Origin: Calditrichota bacterium
GTDB lineage: Bacteria > Electryoneota > RPQS01
Assembly: GCA_020057985.1 (NCBI GenBank)
Contig: JAGVEU010000242.1
Coordinates: 1 to 5,403, forward strand
Length of the DNA stretch: 5,403 bases
Reading direction: 5' to 3'
Positions 1 to 5,403 of this stretch are shown here, in pieces. The notes beneath the pieces are model-generated. The model ran no database searches. It was not told the DNA's origin and saw nothing but the letters and a program-made list of their open reading frames with translations. Position 1 is the first letter of the stretch. Every line of letters begins with the position of its first letter. A program made the translations under genes and the position numbers.

Positions 1-1026
1 AGCTGAGTCAACAAACGACAGCGAAGTGATTGCAAAGGAAGAACTGTCTATACGGTAACTCTCCCAAGTTTCCCCTCCATCTGAAGTCTGGACGATCAAT
101 CCCACGTGTCCTCCGGCCCACCCGTGGAGAGAGTCCGGAAATGCCACTGGTCTTAGAAGCGCACCCCGATTGGTAGTGTCCGTCCATACGACATTCCACG
201 TAAGTCCGTCATCAAGACTGCGAATTATCGAAGGGTAGCCGATCGTGTAGTCCAATTGATCCGATCCCACGATGTAGAACACTCCATGCCCTGATGAAAC
301 CATCCCGCCCTCAAACCAACCAATAGGGAGATTGCGCACTGTATCCCAAGTTTGACCACGATCGGTACTTCTCATAACGGAATTGGGCAGCAGACCGACA
401 AGCGCAGTACCGCTTGAAGAAACACAAATCCCGTAGAAGAGGCAAAGAAACTCACTGCACACATATCGAAGTTGTCTATCCCACGTTCGGCCGCCGTCAG
501 AGCTGGTGAAGATCTGGTTCACCGAAGATGTATCTGAGTTCTCATAGTAACTGTCGCCAATCAACGTTGTAGAATCTAAGTAGACTGCCTCGCTGATCAT
601 AATATCGTTTGGGATTGAGAAGTACACAATCTCCCAGTGGGCAAATCCGTCCGCGGTGATTGCAGCCGCAAAGTCATTAGCAATGAATGCCCGCTGATCG
701 TCGTAGAAGGCCATCATGATGCCAGAGAAGTCAGTCTGTCGAATGACACCGTTCCATGTCACTCCTCCGTCCGTTGTCTTGAAAAGTGAGTGAACTGCTG
801 GAGGAAAAATGGTCGTTGCCCAACCGACTTGGCTATTTCGGAAGTTTAGGTAACTGAAGATCTCTGTTCCTGTGTAGACGCGGGTCCATCCGTGCTGGGC
901 GAAAAGTTCGACGACTCCAGAACTCAACAAACAGAGGGCGAGCAGTGCAAGCTTCAAGTTCATACCTATTGAACTTGCCTCTTTTCCGGAAAACGAGTTC
1001 TTGCGCAGACGATATGGATTTTGCAT
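1..1026 (-). CDS. Secreted Asp-box (BNR/Ycf48-like) beta-propeller protein, 3' end cut by window edge
   Basis: The frame is open to the left edge with no stop, so only the N-terminal part is present. Numbered from the internal ATG at 963, 321 residues are visible. A signal peptide (MNLKLALLALCLLSSG...) has a likely cleavage after LFA, before QHGW. Five clear Asp-boxes of the form S/T-x-D-x-G-x-T-W lie near residues 63-70 (TTDGGVTW), 154-161 (SSDGGRTW), 199-206 (STDRGQTW), 249-256 (SLDDGLTW) and 293-300 (TSDGGETW). A degenerate one (TADGFAHW, 103-110) fills the gap, giving a period of about 40-51 residues. Inter-blade GWA motifs occur near 47-49 and 281-283. Such folds occur in sialidases, sortilin-like and photosystem-assembly (Ycf48) proteins, but no sialidase active site is visible, so a binding or structural exported role is inferred. 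The start at 1026 is preferred because GAGGA lies 6 bases upstream. The ATG at 963 gives a more typical signal peptide but has a poorly spaced Shine-Dalgarno. Family call is firm; function is unknown. Confidence 0.87.
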   Translation of the reverse strand, partial: MQNPYRLRKNSFSGKEASSIGMNLKLALLALCLLSSGVVELFAQHGWTRVYTGTEIFSYLNFRNSQVGWATTIFPPAVHSLFKTTDGGVTWNGVIRQTDFSGIMMAFYDDQRAFIANDFAAAITADGFAHWEIVYFSIPNDIMISEAVYLDSTTLIGDSYYENSDTSSVNQIFTSSDGGRTWDRQLRYVCSEFLCLFYGICVSSSGTALVGLLPNSVMRSTDRGQTWDTVRNLPIGWFEGGMVSSGHGVFYIVGSDQLDYTIGYPSIIRSLDDGLTWNVVWTDTTNRGALLRPVAFPDSLHGWAGGHVGLIVQTSDGGETWESYRIDSSSFAITSLSFVDSA

Positions 1027-1032
1027 TTGAAA

Positions 1033-1051
1033 TCCTCGAGAACAGTCTATA
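1033..1051 (-). promoter_or_regulatory. Putative -10 box and Shine-Dalgarno of the propeller gene
   Basis: On the minus strand, TATAGA (1051-1046) resembles a sigma-70 -10 box. About 8 bases further on, GAGGA (1037-1033) sits 6 bases before the ATG at 1026. The arrangement implies a very short leader and decides the start choice in favour of 1026. No convincing -35 hexamer was found 16-18 bases upstream (the bases there read AATAGA), so the promoter call is weak while the ribosome-binding site is reasonable. Confidence 0.4.
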
Positions 1052-1245
1052 CTCAGCAAGGGAACGAATCTATTAAGACAAGCACTACAAATAATATAAA
1101 GAACCCAATGCAAAAAGTCAATACCTGTTTCTGTAAATACAAAAAAAAGCAACTTAACTCTGGATATGTTTGTCAAGAATGTAAATTCCACAATAACTTG
1201 GTACTTATGACGACAATCTCAGTGTCAATGCCGCAAATATGGCCT

Positions 1246-1279
1246 AAAAAGTAGGAGGCACATTCTTCACGTGCCTCCT
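1246..1279 (-). terminator. Hairpin with T-run, probable minus-strand Rho-independent terminator
   Basis: AGGAGGCAC (1253-1261) pairs perfectly with GTGCCTCCT (1271-1279), a 9-bp GC-rich stem with a 9-base loop. Read on the minus strand, the stem is followed two bases later by five T residues (1250-1246). On the plus strand no T-run follows, so it works best for minus-strand transcription. It lies about 240 bases beyond the stop of the large gene and would be a back-up terminator, or would end a short independent transcript from 1280-1470. The two-base offset before the T-run makes it less than ideal. Confidence 0.55.
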
Positions 1280-1415
1280 GACGAATGTTGGATAAATGTC
1301 GCAATTCGATGCAGCGGTTCATGAAATATGCCCGACATTCATAGCGCATGTAAGTGACTCACACGCTCATAATGGTAGTGGATACCGCAGTATTCAGGTT
1401 TCCCTTTTCGCCCAG

Positions 1416-1452
1416 GAGTTGTGGTTTCCCGCTTGCGCGAGAATGACAACTC
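1416..1452. repeat. 37-bp imperfect palindrome resembling dispersed ATTCCCGC/GCGGGAAT repeats
   Basis: Two nested inverted repeats share one centre. The outer arms are GAGTTGT (1416-1422) and ACAACTC (1446-1452), perfect over 7 bp. The inner arms are TTCCCGC (1426-1432) and GCGAGAA (1437-1443), with one mismatch that becomes a G-U pair in minus-strand RNA; the minus-strand loop is GCAA. The core, read on the minus strand as TCATTCTCGC-GCAA-GCGGGAA, is close to the short dispersed repeat with arms ATTCCCGC and GCGGGAAT known from Neisseria (dRS3-type) and seen in many other genomes. Only one copy lies in the window, so repeat status rests on resemblance. It may also simply be a transcript hairpin. 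Confidence 0.5.
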
Positions 1453-1470
1453 TGCGAGATGTCCTCATAG

Positions 1471-1497
1471 AATAAAGGCGAGGTTTTTCGCCTCGCC
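1471..1497 (-). terminator. Rho-independent terminator of the large secreted-protein gene
   Basis: GGCGAGG (1477-1483) pairs with CCTCGCC (1491-1497), giving a 7-bp GC-rich stem with a 7-base loop. Read on the minus strand, the stem is followed immediately by TTTATT (1476-1471). It begins about 25 bases after the TAA stop at 1524-1522. Position, strand and T-rich tail fit an intrinsic terminator and argue against read-through into the propeller gene. Confidence 0.75.
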
Positions 1498-1521
1498 CTT
1501 CGGAACCAGTAGAAAAATCTG

Positions 1522-4500
1522 TTATGGACAAGCACTCACAATCGTGTAGACTTGGCTGCTGTGCATCAGAACTGCATCTGCGTGAGTGAATGAAATCGGA
1601 GTTCCTCGTTCCGGAGTGATGTCGGAAGCTAAGGGTTCCCACCAGAAGCCCTCGCCATAGTCGGGATCTCTCGTTGAGTGATAGACGGTGTATGTTCCTG
1701 TGAATGTTTGGTTGGCAGTCCAGTTCAACACAATGTCGTTACCGGAACGAATAATGGTCACATTTCTAACAGTGTCTGACACACACAAATCACAGGTGAT
1801 CCAGGCACGGTATTCAGATCCGCAGAGGACTCCAGTGTATGCACCTGGAGCAATGAACAGCCAATAGGTGCCTGCCAGAAGCCCTATATCAGAGGTGACA
1901 CAAACGGTATCGCATGATCCGCAGGAAGCAATCTCGCTGTACAGTATCACAGAGTCGCATTCAGATTGACCACCCGGGCCGACAATCGCGGTTATCACCG
2001 GGAATTGAGCAACCACACAAACACGAGTCACGCTGTTGTGTGTTAGCGTGATTGGTAGCCAATCGGTATCGCGAGTGGCTCCATTTCCCCACCAGTTGCC
2101 GGAAGTTCCCCATACCGTTTGACCGCATTGGATCTCCGGCGCATAGACAGGTGGATCGGAATTGCAGCCGCCGTTGAAGTGGTCAGGATGATCCGCGTAG
2201 GTGGTGCAGGGCGGTTCGCTTTCGAGGATGTCACCCACTTGAAAGAGACTTGGACACGGAGAGCAGGGTTCGCAAGTCACCCACGCCCGATACTTGGCTC
2301 CGCAGGGAAGATAGGCGAAGTCCGTTGGAAAAACGGAGACATAGTAGTTTCCGGGTGGCACGCAACGGGTTCGAGCTTGTACAGTGTCGCACGAAAAGCC
2401 GGACACTTCGGCAAGTCCGCCATCGCAGCCCGGACAGTAATCCGCGATAATCAAATACACGTCAAACTCAGCCAGCGCAGATAACGTGATGATACTGTTT
2501 TCGGTGGTCTCGAAATGGAACCAGTCCATGTCCCGCCAGATATTAGAGCCGACGTGGTAGATTCCCGCCGTTCCGAATAGGACATCACCGCACGAAATCT
2601 CCTGAAAAATTTCCGGGTAGCCATTGCATCCGACATTCAGAGTGTCGTGATAGCCATCATAACAAATAGGCTCGCTTTCAATTCGATCTCCGGGCTGCTC
2701 AGTAAGAAAACACTCCCAGGCGCATGGCGTCGAGGTAATCGTCGCCCGGTAGTGCATGGTATCAACCGGCATCATAAACCAATCGGGCGAAATCATGAAT
2801 GCATAGGTATGCGGCCGCAAACATCCGGTGGTGATCGTCAAGGTTGAGCATGGATTGATTGTGCTTGCCCAGATGAAACTACCCTGATATCCACAGTCAC
2901 GCTCATAGATTCCAATATTGACCGGGAATTCGGCCGTGACCGTCAGCGTAACAGAAGCCGTATCTTCAAGCGTGAACTCGTACCAATCCCGTTCCGGGCG
3001 ACGGTGACCTTGCGACAGATAGCTGTAGCCCCGCCCATAAACCGTCTGGCCAAGATTGACTTGTTGAAACGCTTGTGAAGTCGAACCACATCCCTTGTTG
3101 CAATCCACTCCCAATGCAACGGAATCCGGATTCTCGCGGCACTCGATTAAGTCCCACGGTTCGCTTATCACTTGACAGGAAGGAACTCTTCGCACATGAA
3201 TTGTGTAAGGACCCTCGTTTTCATACACACTGTCCCGAAGCACCGGATAGTAATAGACACCTGCCGGCAGATTGCGGAAAACAAAAACCATTCCGCCCCA
3301 TTCGCAATCTGTCCAAGTGTATTCTGATGTTCGTATCAGCGACTGACAGGGGCAGCCCGAAGCAAGTATGCGGTATGTTCCGTACGAGAAAGTCGATGAG
3401 TCACAATAGTCAATCAGAACATCTCCTGGAGAATCGAGTACAAATGCATGCCATGTTTCACCTGCTCCGTCGGTTAGAGAATCGCAGTCATGTGTTGCAC
3501 AGGTATTATCGCCTGAGAAAGTGACGGGCAGTGTCGCAGGCGCAGCGGCGTTTTCGCAGTCGTCATTGGCTGGACGACTTGTGCAAGGCGGCCTTTCTTC
3601 AACCGTCAGCGACCACGCTCCACAGACATTTTCATAGGAGCCTTCAATATGGAGATAGTACGTTCCGGCAGCAAGAAATCGTGGCCGAATCAACGGGCGG
3701 GAATAGTACCATGAATTGTCATAGGGGCAACCGTAATCGGTTTCTGCAAGCATGGAGTCACTGCAGCAATCCCGGCTCAGGATAATTCGAGCATACCATG
3801 ATTCTGCATCGCAAAGCCCGAACTGCCAGACTCCATCATGCGGAAGAGTAACCTGCACGAGCTGATCCTCAGTCATGACGGCAGGACAATCGTTATGGGC
3901 AAAACACGTATTGCCGGAAACTGTACCCGGAGCCGCAAGGTCAAAGTCAGGATTGCATTGGGAGGCAGCAATGACATCCAGTGTATAGGATTCCTCACCT
4001 ATCATGGTGACATCTACGACAATATAGTACGTGACTTCCGCGGTGAGATTAAGCAGGATTCGCCGGGTTTCGTAGGCATACCCGCCGTCACAGGCGATCT
4101 CAGTTGAGCCCGGACAAGATCCTCCGGTGCGAATGCTTAAGCTTCCTCCGGAGATATTCCCTGACAAGGTGAACACGTGGGCGACGCTGTTGACTGCTTT
4201 ATACTCGTAGAAAACATCGAGGTAAGCGCCGCCGTTCGAGCACGACGGCATGTAGCTATTGTGCATGGTTGCCATGCTGCCTTGATCTCTGTATGGCAAC
4301 TCGGTGATGATGGTCGCGGGACAGTAATCACTGCCTTGGTCGAGTGTACCATGCTGAGTTCGGCTTGGAACAATTGGAGGACTCTGCGGCGGCGATTGAC
4401 TGGGTATAATCCTGACCAAATCACCGTGCTCCTCGATGCGCCATGTTGTGCCCTTGTCTGGCACGTTCGGATCGGGGCCGATGGTAAGAGTGTTGCGCAG

Positions 4501-4719
4501 AGTCAGGCATAGGGTTGAAGGATCTCCGGCAACGGATCGCGGCTGACTGAGCGGTTGGGAGAATAAGGATGCAGGCGCGCTCGGAGACAATGCCTCAAGC
4601 GACGCGAGGCGAGGTGTGGCGACTGACTTCTGTTTTTCAGAGAGCACTGCATTTGTGCCAGTATATGCGATCAGTGCCGAGAACACAATGATTGTCAAAC
4701 AAACATAGACGATTCTCAT
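1522..4719 (-). CDS. Large secreted cysteine-rich multi-domain protein with PPC-like beta-sandwich repeats and C-terminal FnIII-like domain
   Basis: This 1065-residue protein has an N-terminal signal peptide (hydrophobic core about 5-20, probable cleavage near TNA at 22-24) followed by a Ser/Pro-rich linker to about 127. Three different beta-sandwich-like modules follow: 129-252 (DVFYEY at 168-173, TYYIVVD at 230-236), 255-375 (SGNTC...NDCP early, AGTYYLHIEG late) and 379-510 (ANDDCENA at 384-391, LPAGVYYYPV late). These resemble bacterial pre-peptidase C-terminal (PPC)-type domains. Residues 515-666, 670-816 and 819-976 are three related domains with RD-x-DW, AEFPV-like and CG-x2-YRAW-x-TC landmarks; the first copy lacks some of these. 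Residues 980-1065 look like fibronectin III. There are 54 cysteines, 53 beyond the signal region, which suggests disulfides and an extracytoplasmic location. No catalytic motif, C-terminal membrane anchor or recognised sorting tag was seen. The ATG at 4719 has AAGAGG 5 bases upstream. A surface adhesive or binding role is inferred only; the gene is not recognised by name. Confidence 0.93.
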   Translation of the reverse strand: MRIVYVCLTIIVFSALIAYTGTNAVLSEKQKSVATPRLASLEALSPSAPASLFSQPLSQPRSVAGDPSTLCLTLRNTLTIGPDPNVPDKGTTWRIEEHGDLVRIIPSQSPPQSPPIVPSRTQHGTLDQGSDYCPATIITELPYRDQGSMATMHNSYMPSCSNGGAYLDVFYEYKAVNSVAHVFTLSGNISGGSLSIRTGGSCPGSTEIACDGGYAYETRRILLNLTAEVTYYIVVDVTMIGEESYTLDVIAASQCNPDFDLAAPGTVSGNTCFAHNDCPAVMTEDQLVQVTLPHDGVWQFGLCDAESWYARIILSRDCCSDSMLAETDYGCPYDNSWYYSRPLIRPRFLAAGTYYLHIEGSYENVCGAWSLTVEERPPCTSRPANDDCENAAAPATLPVTFSGDNTCATHDCDSLTDGAGETWHAFVLDSPGDVLIDYCDSSTFSYGTYRILASGCPCQSLIRTSEYTWTDCEWGGMVFVFRNLPAGVYYYPVLRDSVYENEGPYTIHVRRVPSCQVISEPWDLIECRENPDSVALGVDCNKGCGSTSQAFQQVNLGQTVYGRGYSYLSQGHRRPERDWYEFTLEDTASVTLTVTAEFPVNIGIYERDCGYQGSFIWASTINPCSTLTITTGCLRPHTYAFMISPDWFMMPVDTMHYRATITSTPCAWECFLTEQPGDRIESEPICYDGYHDTLNVGCNGYPEIFQEISCGDVLFGTAGIYHVGSNIWRDMDWFHFETTENSIITLSALAEFDVYLIIADYCPGCDGGLAEVSGFSCDTVQARTRCVPPGNYYVSVFPTDFAYLPCGAKYRAWVTCEPCSPCPSLFQVGDILESEPPCTTYADHPDHFNGGCNSDPPVYAPEIQCGQTVWGTSGNWWGNGATRDTDWLPITLTHNSVTRVCVVAQFPVITAIVGPGGQSECDSVILYSEIASCGSCDTVCVTSDIGLLAGTYWLFIAPGAYTGVLCGSEYRAWITCDLCVSDTVRNVTIIRSGNDIVLNWTANQTFTGTYTVYHSTRDPDYGEGFWWEPLASDITPERGTPISFTHADAVLMHSSQVYTIVSACP
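1792..3177 (-). repeat. Three tandem copies of a ~150-residue cysteine-rich domain inside the large protein
   Basis: The copies span residues 515-666, 670-816 and 819-976. Cys544/698/852, Trp579/733/887 (in R-D-x-D-W; RDW in copy 1) and Ala596/750/904 (start of AEFPV, AEFDV, AQFPV) are each exactly 154 residues apart. Copies 2 and 3 also share ESEP, GCN, CG near 710/865, GT-x-G and a closing CG-x2-YRAW-x-TC. Copy 1 has lost the CG (its equivalent reads LG) and ends MHYRAT. Variable length is confined to the second half and the linkers. Codons differ widely between copies, so the duplication is old. From memory, similar domains recur in secreted proteins of uncultivated bacteria. Confidence 0.8.
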
Positions 4720-5114
4720 GGGAGCCTCTTGAATGGTAAATACTATACAGTATGTCGGAATAGCAATCCATGTGCCTTGTTTATAACATCTTAGAACAAT
4801 AGGACGACTGTTGAATTTGGACCGCTATCGCTCTGATAATCTATGCTTTAGGAGCACTGAGTTTGTGACGGCTGCAATAGATCCTCACGTCTACAATACG
4901 TCTTCGTTTGCGTAGTGTGCAAATCCTGCGGGATTCAGACCCTTTTGAGAGCAAGTGCGCACAGATCAGACTCACTAAACCTGCTCAATCGTCTGGCGAT
5001 ACTCAGCCGCACCAATTTTTTTGATATAGCCCTCAATGAATGCGAATATCTGCGCAACAAAGCGAGGCTGAATTCCCTCGTACTAATCATGAACCTATTC
5101 ATCTGCGAGCCATT
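4720..5114. other. Divergent intergenic region of 395 bases
   Basis: This separates the minus-strand large gene from the plus-strand DUF5916-type gene and must hold both promoters. The left part carries the putative promoter described separately. On the right, TACTAAT (5081-5087) or GATATAG could serve as a -10 for the plus-strand gene, but neither has a clear -35. ACGTCT occurs twice, 11 bases apart (4887-4892, 4898-4903). An open frame from a GTG at 4915 to 5118 has no recognisable product. Nothing else was seen. Confidence 0.5.
4725..4770 (-). promoter_or_regulatory. Putative promoter and Shine-Dalgarno of the large secreted-protein gene
   Basis: On the minus strand, TATAGT (4747-4742) is a good -10 candidate. 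TGGATT (4770-4765) lies 17 bases upstream as a weak -35. Transcription would begin near 4735, leaving a leader of about 15 bases that contains AAGAGG (4730-4725), 5 bases before the ATG at 4719. The -10 sits inside an imperfect inverted repeat, ATACT-N4-AGTAT (4740-4753), that could be a regulator site. The ribosome-binding site is convincing; the promoter is moderately supported. Confidence 0.45.
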
Positions 5115-5403
5115 ATGAAATTGTTAATACTTGTTGAATTAGTCCTCTTGTGCGGTTTAGCTCAGGCACAGGATTCAACTGTGGTTGCCACGAGAATATC
5201 GAGCGCACCAGACATTGACGGTCGGCTGGAAGAGCAGGCTTGGCAGACAGGCAAACCGATCTCACGATTTACGCAGAGCGACCCTGTGGAGTTTGGTCAT
5301 CCGACTCAACAAACTGAGGTAATTGTGCTCTTTGACAATGATGCCTTGTATGTCGGAGCACGGATGACGGACTCGGCTCCTGACTCAATCGTTGCAAGAT
5401 TAG
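5115..5403 (+). CDS. N-terminus of a CBM9-like domain / DUF5916-type outer-membrane protein, 3' end cut by window edge
   Basis: Ninety-six residues are visible before the right edge. Residues 1-18 (MKLLILVELVLLCGLAQA) form a signal peptide with probable cleavage after AQA. The mature part reads like the family 9 carbohydrate-binding-like N-terminal domain that precedes DUF5916: APDIDGRLEEQAW (31-43), F-x-Q-x-DP (52-57), TEVIVLFDNDALYVGARM (67-84), and DSAPDSIVARL (86-96). Proteins with this start usually run to about 700-900 residues and end in a beta-barrel-like region. They are frequent in Bacteroidetes and relatives, with undefined ligand and role. The ATG at 5115 has only a weak Shine-Dalgarno (GCGAG, 5 bases upstream). 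An in-frame ATG at 5040 would add 25 residues but has no ribosome-binding site and buries the signal peptide, so 5115 is preferred. The family call is by motif recognition. Confidence 0.85.
   Translation, partial: MKLLILVELVLLCGLAQAQDSTVVATRISSAPDIDGRLEEQAWQTGKPISRFTQSDPVEFGHPTQQTEVIVLFDNDALYVGARMTDSAPDSIVARL

Larger units (their letters stand above)
1027..1521. other. Intergenic region of about 495 bases between two minus-strand genes
   Basis: No gene is supported here. The part from about 1060 to 1250 is visibly AT-rich, including an A8 run near 1141-1148, and differs from the flanking coding sequence. It carries two minus-strand hairpins, a 37-bp palindromic repeat and the putative promoter of the propeller gene, each listed separately. 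A looser inverted repeat, AATGTCG (1295-1301) with CGACATT (1333-1339), has a 31-base loop and is probably chance. Small open frames occur on both strands (about 1108-1254 plus, 1173-1349 minus) but overlap each other and lack good ribosome-binding sites or recognisable families. Confidence 0.6.

Noticed and set aside
1..963. Sialidase (BNR neuraminidase) activity for the propeller protein
   Set aside because: The Asp-boxes are structural and occur in many non-enzymatic propellers. No arginine triad/FRIP-like start or other catalytic residues were identifiable in the visible part.
1021..1254. Plus-strand open frame of 77 codons (or 48 from the ATG at 1108) with a C-x-C ... C-x2-C pattern resembling a zinc ribbon
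   Set aside because: It has no good ribosome-binding site, lies in AT-rich intergenic DNA, overlaps the promoter of the propeller gene and a minus-strand frame, and its first cysteine pair is C-x-C, not the usual C-x2-C. No family resemblance was recognised.
1173..1349. Minus-strand open frame of 58 codons (MRYECRAYFMNRCIELRH...)
   Set aside because: It has no clear Shine-Dalgarno, no recognisable product, and contains the terminator-like hairpin inside its frame. It is best explained as chance.
1261..1349. Inverted repeat AATGTCG / CGACATT with a 31-base loop
   Set aside because: Short arms, a long loop and no tail or context; expected by chance in a region this size.
2119..3524. Several antisense open frames of 66-149 codons (for example 2119-2484 and 3075-3524, plus)
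   Set aside because: All lie within the strongly supported 1065-residue gene on the opposite strand. Their translations are Arg/His/Ser-rich with no domain features, as expected for shadow frames.
4887..4903. Direct repeat ACGTCT spaced 11 bases apart, possible regulator site
   Set aside because: Only 6 bases long, far from either start codon, and not linked to any promoter element.
4915..5118. Plus-strand open frame of 67 codons whose TGA overlaps the ATG at 5115 (ATGA), suggesting translational coupling
   Set aside because: It starts at a GTG with no ribosome-binding site, its translation resembles no family and lacks typical coding composition, and the ATGA overlap can arise by chance.

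Overview
This window most likely comes from an uncultivated bacterium, probably of the FCB superphylum (Bacteroidetes/Fibrobacteres/Chlorobi and relatives such as Zixibacteria or Latescibacteria) or a similar lineage. That is an inference from gene style, not a marker gene. All three genes encode exported proteins of types common in those genomes: an Asp-box beta-propeller, a very long cysteine-rich multi-domain secreted protein ending in a fibronectin-III-like module, and the start of a CBM9-like/DUF5916 outer-membrane protein. Base composition is close to balanced in the genes and more AT-rich between them. No rRNA, tRNA, CRISPR array, insertion sequence, phage gene or defence gene was seen.

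Layout. Positions 1-1026 (minus) hold the N-terminal part of a secreted beta-propeller protein that runs off the left edge. Positions 1027-1521 are a gene-poor stretch. It contains a putative promoter and ribosome-binding site for the propeller gene, two hairpins that look like minus-strand terminators (1246-1279 and 1471-1497), and a 37-bp imperfect palindrome (1416-1452) resembling the dispersed 'ATTCCCGC...GCGGGAAT' class of repeats. Positions 1522-4719 (minus) hold the main gene, a 1065-residue secreted protein built from three different N-terminal beta-sandwich-like modules, three related ~150-residue cysteine-rich domains in tandem, and a C-terminal FnIII-like domain. Positions 4720-5114 are a divergent intergenic region with a plausible promoter for the large gene. 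Positions 5115-5403 (plus) are the beginning of a gene for a signal peptide plus CBM9-like domain, cut by the right edge.

How the genes fit together. Nothing shows that the three genes form one operon. The large gene has its own terminator just after its stop codon, the propeller gene has its own putative promoter and Shine-Dalgarno sequence, and the right-hand gene is divergent. The shared theme is the cell envelope or exterior. Functions are known only at fold level, and no enzymatic residues were recognised. The most notable item is the triplicated domain of the large protein: its main landmarks (a Cys, RD-x-DW and AEFPV-like motifs) recur exactly 154 residues apart, with clearly diverged sequence between copies.
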